A DNA stretch of 64,000 nt from Proteiniphilum acetatigenes DSM 18083 (GTDB taxonomy: Bacteria > Bacteroidota > Bacteroidia > Bacteroidales > Dysgonomonadaceae), in NCBI RefSeq assembly GCF_000380985.1, contig NZ_KB905695.1:310001-374000 (forward strand). The letters run 5' to 3'. The notes under the pieces were generated by a model. That model had not been told where the DNA came from. It ran no database searches and saw only the letters and a list, made by a program, of their open reading frames with translations. Each line of letters begins with the position of its first letter. Position 1 is the first letter of the stretch. The position numbers were made by a program, and so were the translations under genes. This document shows positions 20,540 through 29,138 of the stretch, in pieces.

Positions 20540-21403
20540 ATGATGTTAAAGAAAACAACAATAATAGTTTTTTGCTTATTATCTGTGATGATAGTCTATT
20601 CGCAGGAAAGACATGAAATATCTGTGTCGGTAGCCGGCGGACTATCGACAATAAATTATAGTCCCAATGTCGGACAATCCAAAGATAAAATTGGTAGTAC
20701 GATCGGGTTTGGGTATAATTATAAAATAACAAATTATTGGAGTATCGGCTCAGGGGTTGAAATGTTGATTTCCAGATCAGAATATAGCATGGAAAATTTC
20801 TCGGATTCTTATGCTGCATATGACGGTGAGGATGATTTCATATTTCATACAACAGTAAAAGAGTATAGTGAAAGTCAAAACATATCCTATTTGAATATTC
20901 CTTTTGTTGTGATGTTTCAGCGACCGATAGCCGGTAAAAATAGTTTTTTTGCCTCTGCCGGATTTAAATTCGGTGTTCCTGTTGTGCAACGGGTAGATGT
21001 TAGCGCGTTATTCAATAATTACGGGTATTATCCTAAATGGGAAAATCCCATTAAAGATAATCCATATTTCATGGGATTTGGGGATTTCGGGAGTGAAAAT
21101 GTAAAAGGTAATCTGGAAGTCAAAACATTGTATTTATTGTCTGTAGAGAGTGGAATGAAATGGATTTTAGGTAATAAACTGAATTTATATAGTGGAATCT
21201 ATTGTGACTATGGATTGAATAATATCCAAAAAGCTTCTGATAAACGAATGATTCAATATAATAATATGGAACCTTCTGAGTATATACATAATAGTGTGAT
21301 TAATTCTTCTTATTCAACTGATGATAATATTACTCAAGCTTTAGTGGATGTTACCCGCATTATTTCTGTCGGGGTAAAGCTTAGATTGGCATTGGATTTA
21401 TAA
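20540..21403 (+). CDS. Outer membrane beta-barrel protein (PorT/OMP_b-brl-like)
   Basis: A protein of 287 residues from the ATG at 20540; the frame is open from a TTG at 20528, immediately after the previous stop. A signal peptide (TTIIVFCLLSVMIVYSQ) is followed by alternating beta-strands typical of PorT-like barrels (ISVSVAGGLSTINY, IGFGYNYKITNYWSIGSGVEML, FFASAGFKFGVPVV, ISVGVKLRLALDL). It lies 15 bases after the T9SS-tagged enzyme and is likely co-transcribed with it. I do not know its function. An accessory or receptor for the surface enzyme is possible but not shown by the sequence. Confidence 0.7.
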   Translation: MMLKKTTIIVFCLLSVMIVYSQERHEISVSVAGGLSTINYSPNVGQSKDKIGSTIGFGYNYKITNYWSIGSGVEMLISRSEYSMENFSDSYAAYDGEDDFIFHTTVKEYSESQNISYLNIPFVVMFQRPIAGKNSFFASAGFKFGVPVVQRVDVSALFNNYGYYPKWENPIKDNPYFMGFGDFGSENVKGNLEVKTLYLLSVESGMKWILGNKLNLYSGIYCDYGLNNIQKASDKRMIQYNNMEPSEYIHNSVINSSYSTDDNITQALVDVTRIISVGVKLRLALDL

Positions 21404-21532
21404 TAACTGCGCTAACAAAGTTTTAAAAGTAATTAGAAAATGTAGTGTACACATTTCAGTTTGGTCAGTATCTAATAAATATAAATAGTTCAATTCAAAA
21501 TAACGTTTGTCAAAAATATAAATCAATCAACA

Positions 21533-23743
21533 ATGAAATCTATTAATTTACTTACTAACATTCTATTTGTCTTATTACCATTCTCTTTTTCTTTTGGTCA
21601 AAGTGTTACAATCCCGATAGAGACAGAGAATGTAGCCATAGTTTTGAAAACCGATGGGAACAATCGTTTAAAGATTATTTATTTCGGAAAGTCTTTGTCG
21701 AACATAAATGAATATGAACAGACGGGAGAAGTCTTTAATTTTCGATCTGAAGGCGCAAGCTCCAATAATAACGCTTATGCAGTTGCCGGGATCGACAATA
21801 ACTTTACAGAGCCTGCCATCGCAGTGGTACATGTGGATGGTAACAACTCGCTGGATCTGCTGTATGAGAGTCATTCGACTTCGAAAACATCTGACGGGGC
21901 TACGCTTACTGTTGTTACGCTCAAAGATCCTGTCTATCCTTTCTTTGTCGATCTGTATTATAAAGCATGGAAAGATAAGGATGTGATTGAGCAATGGAGC
22001 GTGATCAGGCATACTGAAAAAGGGAATGTAGTGCTTAACAAGTATGCATCGGCAAATCTGTACCTGAATAATAGAGATTATTACCTGACCAGCTATAATG
22101 GCTCCTGGATTAAGGAGATGCAACCTGTAGAAACACATCTGCGCCAGGGAATGCATACCATTGAAAGCCGGTTGGGAACAAGAGAAAATTTGCTTACCTC
22201 TCCGAACTTTATGTTATCGTTGGATGGAAAGGCAACCGAAACATCCGGTACCGTAATGATGGGTCAAATTGCATGGAATGGTAATTTTGCGTTGCAATTC
22301 GAAACCGATGTATATAAAAATTTACATATAGTTGCCGGAATAAATCCCTATCAGTCTGCTTATCATCTGAAACCGAACACCTCTTTTGAGACACCGCGTT
22401 TTGTTTATACGCTTTCCTTTGAAGGAAAAGGTAAAGGAAGCCGTAATTTGCAGGGTTGGCTGAGGGATCATGCATTGCTGGACGGCCGGGGTGAACGCCT
22501 GACATTACTCAATAACTGGGAGGCTACCTATTTCGACTTTAACCAGGATAAACTGGTCAGCCTGTTTGGTGGTGCAAAAAAGTTAGGTGTAGATATGTTT
22601 TTGTTGGATGACGGATGGTTTGCCAATAAGTATCCCCGGAACGATGATACAACCGGATTGGGTGACTGGGAAGTGAACAGGAGGAAACTTCCTGACGGTA
22701 TCCCTTTTCTGGTACGTGAGGCAGAGAAAGAAGGCGTTAAGTTCGGTATATGGATCGAACCCGAGATGGTCAGCCCGAAAAGTGAATTGTATGAAAAGCA
22801 TCCCGATTGGGTGATCAAACAGGAAAAGAGACCCGAAATTTATTTCAGGAATCAACTGGTACTCGATTTGGCTAATCCGGAGGTGCAGGATTTTGTTTTT
22901 AAAGTAGTGGACGATCTGTTTACTGAGAATCCTACTTTAGCATTCATAAAATGGGATTGCAACGCTCCTGTTTTCAATGGACATTCGAAATACTTGGAAC
23001 GAAAAAAGATCCCTCAGTCACACTTATATATAAAATATTCAAAAGGTTTACAGAACGTATTGGAAAGGATACGGGCAAAATATCCTACCGTACCGATGAT
23101 GCTCTGTTCCGGCGGAGGAGGCAGATCGGATTATAATTTGCTGAAATATTTTACTGAATTCTGGTTGAGTGACAATACTGATCCACTGGAACGGGTTTTT
23201 ATGCAATGGAATTATTCTTACTATTATCCTGCCATTGCAATGTGTAACCATGTTACCGACTGGAGTAAAGACAAATCGCTAAAATATCGTATAGATGTAG
23301 CATCAATGGGTAAACTCGGATTCGATATCCGTGCGAATGAATTGAGTGAACGGGATATGAAGTTTGCTCAACAGACGGTTCGTAATTATAACGACTTTAA
23401 GGATATCCTGTGGCACGGAGAGATGTACCGTCTTGCAAGTCCTTATGAAGATGATATGGCGTCTCTTATGTATGTGAACGAACAAAAAACAGAAGGAGTT
23501 ATGTTTAATTACCTTACCAATTGGCGGGATGTGGCGGATACATCTCTTCGCCCCATAAAACTACAGGGATTGGACAAAGATAAAACTTATAAGTTAACGG
23601 AAATCAACCTCTATGAAGGAACAAATACTCCTGTCGACCATCAGAAAGTATATTCCGGGGAATTTCTGATGAAGGTAGGTTTTAATCCTTCGGTTAGTAA
23701 ATACAGAGCCAGTGTAGTGATAAAGATTAAATCAGTGAAATGA
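21533..23743 (+). CDS. Glycoside hydrolase family 36 alpha-galactosidase
   Basis: A 736-residue enzyme with a signal peptide (LTNILFVLLPFSFSFGQ), so probably periplasmic. It has the full GH36 architecture and length: an N-terminal beta-supersandwich, then a barrel with NNWEATYFDF, FLLDDGWFANKYPR, FGIWIEPEMVSPKSELY, AFIKWDCN (nucleophile about Asp475), LCSGGGGRSDYNLLKYF and FWLSDNTDPLER (acid/base about Asp547). These motifs match melibiase/raffinase-type alpha-galactosidases, which release terminal alpha-1,6-linked galactose. It is followed 29 bases later by galactose mutarotase, which would act on the product. Confidence 0.95.
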   Translation: MKSINLLTNILFVLLPFSFSFGQSVTIPIETENVAIVLKTDGNNRLKIIYFGKSLSNINEYEQTGEVFNFRSEGASSNNNAYAVAGIDNNFTEPAIAVVHVDGNNSLDLLYESHSTSKTSDGATLTVVTLKDPVYPFFVDLYYKAWKDKDVIEQWSVIRHTEKGNVVLNKYASANLYLNNRDYYLTSYNGSWIKEMQPVETHLRQGMHTIESRLGTRENLLTSPNFMLSLDGKATETSGTVMMGQIAWNGNFALQFETDVYKNLHIVAGINPYQSAYHLKPNTSFETPRFVYTLSFEGKGKGSRNLQGWLRDHALLDGRGERLTLLNNWEATYFDFNQDKLVSLFGGAKKLGVDMFLLDDGWFANKYPRNDDTTGLGDWEVNRRKLPDGIPFLVREAEKEGVKFGIWIEPEMVSPKSELYEKHPDWVIKQEKRPEIYFRNQLVLDLANPEVQDFVFKVVDDLFTENPTLAFIKWDCNAPVFNGHSKYLERKKIPQSHLYIKYSKGLQNVLERIRAKYPTVPMMLCSGGGGRSDYNLLKYFTEFWLSDNTDPLERVFMQWNYSYYYPAIAMCNHVTDWSKDKSLKYRIDVASMGKLGFDIRANELSERDMKFAQQTVRNYNDFKDILWHGEMYRLASPYEDDMASLMYVNEQKTEGVMFNYLTNWRDVADTSLRPIKLQGLDKDKTYKLTEINLYEGTNTPVDHQKVYSGEFLMKVGFNPSVSKYRASVVIKIKSVK

Positions 23744-23772
23744 AAGGATAGTAAGGAAGAGGACTCTGGATA

Positions 23773-24810
23773 ATGGTAAAGCTACATACAATCGAGTCGG
23801 AGAAATTCGGTATAATTGACGGGCAGGTCGTTTATCTTTTCAGGTTAGTCAATAACGAGAGAACAAGTGTCGAGATCATCAGTTACGGAGCAACGATAAA
23901 ATCGATCAATATCCCTGATAAAAAAGGAAGAATTAAAAATATCATCCTTGGATATGACAGACTTGAAGATTATTTGTCCGATAAAAATTATCTTGGCGCA
24001 ACAATCGGACGTTGCGCCAACCGGATTTCAAATGCCTCTTTCGTGATGGACGGAAGGTCTTATTCTCTGGATAAAAATGATGGCCCCAATTGTAACCATG
24101 GAGGTTTCTCCGGATTCCACAAAAAATTATTTGATCATAAAATTGAAAACGACAAGCTCATTTTAAGTGCTGAAAGTGAAGATGGAGAAGGAGGATTCCC
24201 CGGAAATATAACGTTGACAGTCAGTTATCAGTTAACGGATAAGAATGATCTATTCATGGGTTATCACGTTTCAACCGATCAAAAAACGCCGGTGAATGTC
24301 ACCAATCATGCATATTTTAATTTATCCGGGAGAGAAACAATATTGGATCATCAACTGAAAATTGAGTCTGATAGGGTTCTTGAATCCGATAACAACTTCC
24401 TGCCTACGGGAGCCTATCTCAATGTTAAAAATAATCCGGGTTTCGATTTTCGGGAATTCAAGGTGATAGGTGAAAATATGAGTTTGAAAAAAGAAAAAAT
24501 AAAGGGGTATAATTCATATTTCATATCGCGACGGAATGAGAATGAGAGAAACTTAAAAAGACTGGCTATTTTGAAAAGCGGAGATTCAGACATACGTGTG
24601 GAGGTGTTTTCAACAATGCCGGGAGTTATGATATACACAGGGGATTATCTTTCGGGCTCTTATCAGTCCTTATCGGGAGTATGCCTGGAGGCCCACTATT
24701 ATCCCGACTCCCCTAACCGGCCTCATTTTTCCCAAGGTATTTATGCAGAGGGCGATACCTGGAGAGAAACCATTATGTATCGTATTGTTTGTCCTTCAGA
24801 ATATCTTTAG
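23773..24810 (+). CDS. galM: Aldose 1-epimerase (galactose mutarotase)
   Basis: A 345-residue protein that converts beta- to alpha-galactose, the form used by galactokinase. It shows the family motifs GATIGRCANRI, NHGGFSGFHK, NVTNHAYFNLSG (catalytic acid about His179), TGDYLSG and GVCLEAHYYPDSPNRPHF (catalytic base about Glu306). There is no signal peptide, so it is cytosolic. It is the last gene of the polysaccharide utilization locus and is followed by a hairpin at 24833. Confidence 0.95.
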   Translation: MVKLHTIESEKFGIIDGQVVYLFRLVNNERTSVEIISYGATIKSINIPDKKGRIKNIILGYDRLEDYLSDKNYLGATIGRCANRISNASFVMDGRSYSLDKNDGPNCNHGGFSGFHKKLFDHKIENDKLILSAESEDGEGGFPGNITLTVSYQLTDKNDLFMGYHVSTDQKTPVNVTNHAYFNLSGRETILDHQLKIESDRVLESDNNFLPTGAYLNVKNNPGFDFREFKVIGENMSLKKEKIKGYNSYFISRRNENERNLKRLAILKSGDSDIRVEVFSTMPGVMIYTGDYLSGSYQSLSGVCLEAHYYPDSPNRPHFSQGIYAEGDTWRETIMYRIVCPSEYL

Positions 24811-24832
24811 GCTGACGCATATACTTAAACAA

Positions 24833-24862
24833 AACACCCCGAGGTTCTTACCCCAGGGTGTT
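24833..24862. terminator. Inverted repeat between galM and a convergent gene
   Basis: AACACCC (24833-24839) pairs with GGGTGTT (24856-24862). Bases after the stem (CGTATTTTG) are moderately T-rich, and on the other strand it is followed by TTTGTTTAAG. It lies between convergent genes and is probably a bidirectional terminator closing the galactoside locus. Confidence 0.6.
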
Positions 24863-24912
24863 CGTATTTTGTCGTAAACTTTGTATCTTGCTGTGAAACA
24901 GATGCCTTTTGG

Positions 24913-25197
24913 TTAGTTGTAAGCAGCTATTTCTTCGTCGGAATAAGCCATTCTCTTTGAGATGAAAAAGATAGCATAGGGGACGATTAATAGTATAATT
25001 GCCCAGAGAATATTACTTATCAAACCGCCTTTTTTCATGTTATTCACATAGATATGTCCCAGTAATCCTTCTATAACCAATACCAGTCCGATGATTAAAT
25101 TGGTGTTATTGGTTGCGCCCGTCAAAAAGGGAATCACCAAAATAGCAACGCCTATGAGCATTACTAATACCCCGATGTTTCTCGCTAATTCTTTCAT
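24913..25197 (-). CDS. Small three-helix membrane protein, function unknown
   Basis: The frame is open further upstream, but the ATG at 25197 (MKELARNIGVLVMLIGVAIL) gives a 94-residue protein that looks real. It has three hydrophobic segments: IGVLVMLIGVAILVIPFL, LIIGLVLVIEGLLGHIYV and ISNILWAIILLIVPYAIFFI, with a short acidic tail ending AYN. It stands alone and converges on galM. Similar small membrane proteins are common in Bacteroidota, but I do not recognise a function. Confidence 0.65.
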   Translation of the reverse strand: MKELARNIGVLVMLIGVAILVIPFLTGATNNTNLIIGLVLVIEGLLGHIYVNNMKKGGLISNILWAIILLIVPYAIFFISKRMAYSDEEIAAYN

Positions 25198-25357
25198 GTG
25201 TGTATAATAATTTATGTTTCTGATTTCGTAACGCAAATAAACACAAAATTCGACAAACAAGGAAATAATTTGAGATAAAAATTTTGTATTCAGCGAAAAA
25301 ATGAACTTCAGAGATAAAAAACTGCCTTTTTTATCTCCTAACAATGCACAAATTGTA

Positions 25358-25365
25358 TATTTTTG
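25358..25365 (+). promoter_or_regulatory. Candidate -7 promoter box (TATTTTTG) for plsC
   Basis: TATTTTTG matches TAnnTTTG and lies 78 bases before the plsC ATG, in the gap between the divergent membrane-protein gene and plsC. No clear -33 element is visible. Confidence 0.4.
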
Positions 25366-25443
25366 TGAAAAAGTTTCCGTTGATGCGGACGAGATGGCCG
25401 GAACGTCGGTATCGTTTTTGAAGACTGATCGCAATAAAACTGA

Positions 25444-26181
25444 ATGGTGGTGAAAAATATACTTGTTTTTTTGTATCAATGGCTCATATTTGTGCCGATC
25501 TTTATTGTGCTTACCCTTATTACGGCATTGACGGTAATGGTTATGGCTCCCCTCTTCGGAAGTAAGTTCTGGGGTTATTATCCGCCCAAATGGTGGTCGA
25601 GGCTGACCTGTTGGTTAGCTCTTTGCCGGATAAAGACAAGCGGACATGAGAATCTGGATCCCGGACAATCGTACGTGTTTGTAGCCAATCACCAGAGTGC
25701 ATTTGATATTTTCCTGGTGTACGGTTTCCTGAATCAGAATATCAAATGGATGCAAAAACAGAGTTTACGGAAGATCCCGTTCGTAGGATTTGCCTCAGAA
25801 AAGGCCGGCCATGTGTTTGTGGACAATACCAATCCTAAAGCGCGGGCAGCCTCTATTAAAAAAGCGAAAGAACAGATAGTGGATGGCGTCTCTATGGTGA
25901 TATTTCCGGAGGGAGCACGCACTCGGAGTGGAAAAATGGGTCGTTTTAAACGGGGTGCCTATTATCTGGCCCACGATATGGACCTGCCTGTGGTGCCTCT
26001 GACTATAAACGGTGCTTATAATGTTCTGAAGAGGGATGGTTTTCGTCTCAGGCCGGGAAAAATGGAACTTGTGATCCATAGCCCAATACCCACCGCATCA
26101 CTTACCGAGGCAGAGACACCTGGATTGATCGATAAAACGAGGGATACCATCTATTCCGCATTATGGGAGCAATACAAATAA
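25444..26181 (+). CDS. plsC: 1-acyl-sn-glycerol-3-phosphate acyltransferase
   Basis: A 245-residue membrane enzyme that adds the second acyl chain to lysophosphatidic acid to make phosphatidic acid. One N-terminal membrane helix (LVFLYQWLIFVPIFIVLTLI) is followed by the acyltransferase motifs: NHQSAFD (the H-x4-D motif, about His83/Asp88), GFASEKAGHVFVD, VIFPEGARTRSGKMGRFKRG and PVVPLTINGAYNV. It stands alone. A small-RNA candidate ends about 45 bases downstream on the opposite strand. Confidence 0.93.
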   Translation: MVVKNILVFLYQWLIFVPIFIVLTLITALTVMVMAPLFGSKFWGYYPPKWWSRLTCWLALCRIKTSGHENLDPGQSYVFVANHQSAFDIFLVYGFLNQNIKWMQKQSLRKIPFVGFASEKAGHVFVDNTNPKARAASIKKAKEQIVDGVSMVIFPEGARTRSGKMGRFKRGAYYLAHDMDLPVVPLTINGAYNVLKRDGFRLRPGKMELVIHSPIPTASLTEAETPGLIDKTRDTIYSALWEQYK

Positions 26182-26225
26182 AAGGAACGGATCTTTAAAA
26201 CTGGCAGAATTGTTTGGGACTATAT

Positions 26226-26297
26226 ATAAAAAGAAATGGTTGTCTCACGACAACCAATCTTCATTGTTAACCTTAAATCTAATACCATGAAAAACAC
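26226..26297 (-). ncRNA. Candidate small RNA with own promoter and intrinsic terminator
   Basis: On the minus strand a consensus promoter at 26302-26333 would start a transcript near 26296. About 40 nt of unpaired-looking AT-rich RNA lead to a perfect 8-base-pair hairpin (UGGUUGUC / GACAACCA, genome 26237-26256) closed by a GUGA tetraloop of the GNRA class. UUUCUUUUU follows directly, so the product is about 70 nt. No coding frame of note is present. I recall this leader and hairpin from many Bacteroidales intergenic regions, but could not search here. It fills most of the 323-base gap 26182-26504. Confidence 0.6.
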
Positions 26298-26301
26298 GTT
26301 G

Positions 26302-26333
26302 CAAAAATAAGGCGCTCCTTTCTTTTTTCCAAA
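26302..26333 (-). promoter_or_regulatory. Consensus promoter (TTTG-N20-TATTTTTG) for the small-RNA candidate
   Basis: Read on the minus strand, TTTG at 26333-26330 and TATTTTTG at 26309-26302 are separated by exactly 20 bases, the expected layout for the Bacteroidetes housekeeping sigma factor. It is one of the two best promoters seen in the window. Confidence 0.6.
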
Positions 26334-26504
26334 CAATAGAGTAGAAAAAATTAGTCTTTTAATTTTATTTAGTACTTTCAACTCACCTCTTCCAGACAAA
26401 GGGATATTGATTGATTTTTGTTTACATATTTTCGGGAATAGTTTGGATTTTAGTCATAGACCGAGAGGTAATGATGTGTACGTATTTGTAACCCTGCCTA
26501 TTCT

Positions 26505-29138
26505 TTATAGTATCTTGAATCTTACCCTTAACAATACTTCTGCCGGGCGTAAGCCGTAGACCGAATAATAGCTGCTGATATCATTGTAGGAATAGGTCAC
26601 GAATTGCCGGGTGTTGAAAATATTTGTCCAGTCGAGCATCCAGTCCGTGTTCTTCATCCTATACCGTGCTCCCAGGTTTCCGAACCAGGATGAACGGTCT
26701 GAAGATTCAATCATGTTATTATAGTAATGGTTGATTGAAACGGTCAGGGTAAACCCTTTTGCGGGGATCAACGATAAGGCGATGTCCTGTGTGAAATAAT
26801 TTACCGGTGCCATTTCGTTGTCCCTGATTTTGGTCCGGCTATGCCGGTAGGAGGCACCGTATTTTATAATCATCCATCGCTCGATATCAGTTGTAATACG
26901 CGGTGAGAGGAAATAGCCGGTTGAACTGTAACCGGAGACTATCCCCTGGTGCAGGGTTGCCGATTGATTGCGGTCATAACCGGTACTGAATCTCACTTCG
27001 GAGTTGATCGCATCGATGCTCTTACCGATGGAGTAACCTGCACCCCAATCATGTGAGGTGTGGGGATGGGGAACGCCTACACTGCTACTCAGGATACCGT
27101 TGTATCCAACATCGTAAAGCATATTACGCCATGTGTTGTTGTAGAACAAACGCAGTGATGTAAAGAGGGTGGTGAACGGGTTCTTATAATTGAAGCTTAC
27201 GTTTGCCGATGTGCGGCTGTTTTTCGACAACAGCCCGTCGCTGCGGTTCATACTGCGGTAGGTATTCAGTATGTATCCCCTGTAATCCTCATTCACCGAA
27301 CCGATATGGTTGGAAAAGGAAATATTGGAAAAGATAGCCAGTCTGGTACTGAATGGATATTGGATCCACAAGTAGGGTGAAACGAGCAGATGTCCTCTCT
27401 TTTGCCTTGTCTGTCTTATCACGTCTTCCCTGTTTAGGAACAGGTAGTCCAGAGGAAAGGAAAAGTTCAATTGGAGACCTGATGGAGGCCTGTACCCGAA
27501 CGACGGAGAGAAATTGAGTTTTGCTTCCGTACGGCTGGTATTGTTTTGCAAGGTATCTGCAGCAACCGGCGTATGGGTAGTGCCCGAAAGCAAACCCGAC
27601 TCCATCCTGTAATGCAGGAAGGAGGCTCCGGTAGTGTACCCGAAGCTAAACCGTTGCAGGTCCTTATGTCCGGATACGCTGGCCGAGGCATTGAACCGGT
27701 CGAAAGAAATATCCTGCCGGATACGCGGGTCGGGATTCTTCAACTCTTCGAACAATACGGGTGAAACATCCAGCGAATGGTGCCGGGTGGTATATGCTAC
27801 GTTTGCCCTTATCCGGTTTCGCCGGGAGTCATTCCGCCGCAGGTAGTCGAAGTCGTTTTCGATATGGAAGGAGGGGAGTTGCAGGAACTGTGCCACCGGT
27901 TCACTACCCGCAATATTGCCTGTATGGGCATTCCATGAAGAGCGGACATTGAGTTTGTTGTTCAGGAAATAGTTGTCGGTATTGCCTTCGAGGGTGACCG
28001 AACCTTCCAGTTCCCGTTTCAACAGGCGGGCATCCATATCCTCCGCTATCTGTAGGGTATCGGAAGGAGTCAGGTAGATATCCTGCCGTGAGAAGCTGCT
28101 GCTTTTCTGTTTGTCGTGCAGGAAGTTTATGTTGGTGGTGAGTATAAGATCTTTCTTGATTCCTCTCAAATCGTTCAGCGATACCAGGTGGGCTTCGTTG
28201 AAAAGATAGTGCTGTTCCCTGATGGAAGGCGGGGCAGGGGCAATTACCGATAAGAGGTTGGAGGGTCTGCTTCCGAAATGGTCGTAATAGGAAGTCAACT
28301 CTTTGCTGATATCCCTTCCGGTATTGTCGCCCTTATATACCAGCATATTCTGTTGCGAGCGGGTGAAGCGCATGCCTACTGCTTCGTTGCTGAGCAGGAT
28401 GGGCGGGAGGCCTGTTCCCAGTTGTGCCGTGGCAAAGAAAGCACCCATGGCCGACTGTTTCAGTTTCAGATTGATGGCGGCATTTTCAGGAATTTCCATC
28501 CCCTTAAGCGCCTTGATGGGCTGGTGGTTCTCGAGTATCTGCACCGAAGCCACTTTGGACGCATCTACGTTTTGGGTAGCCAGGCCGTATTTGCCCTGAA
28601 GCAAGTCGAGTCCCTCGATATAGAATTTGCTGATCTCCTTGTTCTGGTAAAGTATCTGTCCCGAGGAGAGCACCTGCACACCGGGTAGTTTTTCCAACAC
28701 GTCGCCGATACTGCGGTCGGTCTCATCCATGAAACCGGCCACGTCGTAATGGATGGTATCGCCCAACTGGCGTATTTTGGGTGCTTTCACGACCACCTCT
28801 TTCAGTTCCATTGTCTTCTCGGTAACCAGAAATTCAATCATTGCAACATCACTCTTTATGTTCTTTGACTGCTGTTCGATGGTCATGGCCGATACGGTCA
28901 CCGTGACCGAGTCGGGGAAGTTGTTGCGTTTCAGGATGAATGTGCCGTCTTCTGCCGTCATGGTATAGGCCAGGATGGAGGAAGAACCCACAGGGTGTAT
29001 CGTGACCGTGGCCGAAACAACCGGTTTGCGGTTTTGTGAATCGAGCACCCTTCCTTTGATCTCCTGTTGGGCAAACGAAGAGAAACAGCTACAGATAAGC
29101 AGGAAGATCAGTAAATAATGCCTTGTCACATTCATCAT
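26505..29138 (-). CDS. TonB-receptor-like outer membrane barrel with carboxypeptidase-regulatory domain
   Basis: An 877-residue protein with a signal peptide ending SFAQQ, a carboxypeptidase-regulatory-like domain (IKGRVLDSQNRKPVVSATV), a plug-like segment (RSIGDVLEKLPGVQVLSSGQ, YQNKEISKFYIEGLDLLQG) and a long C-terminal barrel ending LLRVRFKIL. It belongs to the receptors paired with GLPGLI proteins. Its ATG overlaps the stop of the upstream GLPGLI gene as ATGA, so the two are translationally coupled. The ligand is unknown. Confidence 0.85.
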   Translation of the reverse strand: MMNVTRHYLLIFLLICSCFSSFAQQEIKGRVLDSQNRKPVVSATVTIHPVGSSSILAYTMTAEDGTFILKRNNFPDSVTVTVSAMTIEQQSKNIKSDVAMIEFLVTEKTMELKEVVVKAPKIRQLGDTIHYDVAGFMDETDRSIGDVLEKLPGVQVLSSGQILYQNKEISKFYIEGLDLLQGKYGLATQNVDASKVASVQILENHQPIKALKGMEIPENAAINLKLKQSAMGAFFATAQLGTGLPPILLSNEAVGMRFTRSQQNMLVYKGDNTGRDISKELTSYYDHFGSRPSNLLSVIAPAPPSIREQHYLFNEAHLVSLNDLRGIKKDLILTTNINFLHDKQKSSSFSRQDIYLTPSDTLQIAEDMDARLLKRELEGSVTLEGNTDNYFLNNKLNVRSSWNAHTGNIAGSEPVAQFLQLPSFHIENDFDYLRRNDSRRNRIRANVAYTTRHHSLDVSPVLFEELKNPDPRIRQDISFDRFNASASVSGHKDLQRFSFGYTTGASFLHYRMESGLLSGTTHTPVAADTLQNNTSRTEAKLNFSPSFGYRPPSGLQLNFSFPLDYLFLNREDVIRQTRQKRGHLLVSPYLWIQYPFSTRLAIFSNISFSNHIGSVNEDYRGYILNTYRSMNRSDGLLSKNSRTSANVSFNYKNPFTTLFTSLRLFYNNTWRNMLYDVGYNGILSSSVGVPHPHTSHDWGAGYSIGKSIDAINSEVRFSTGYDRNQSATLHQGIVSGYSSTGYFLSPRITTDIERWMIIKYGASYRHSRTKIRDNEMAPVNYFTQDIALSLIPAKGFTLTVSINHYYNNMIESSDRSSWFGNLGARYRMKNTDWMLDWTNIFNTRQFVTYSYNDISSYYSVYGLRPAEVLLRVRFKIL

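Noticed and set aside
25300-25453. 50-codon plus-strand ORF overlapping the plsC start
   Set aside because: It contains the likely plsC promoter box, shows no family signal and no signal peptide, and overlaps plsC out of frame. Probably chance.
28278-28688. 136-codon plus-strand ORF inside the receptor gene
   Set aside because: It is the antisense shadow of a well-supported receptor coding sequence; composition matches a reversed frame.
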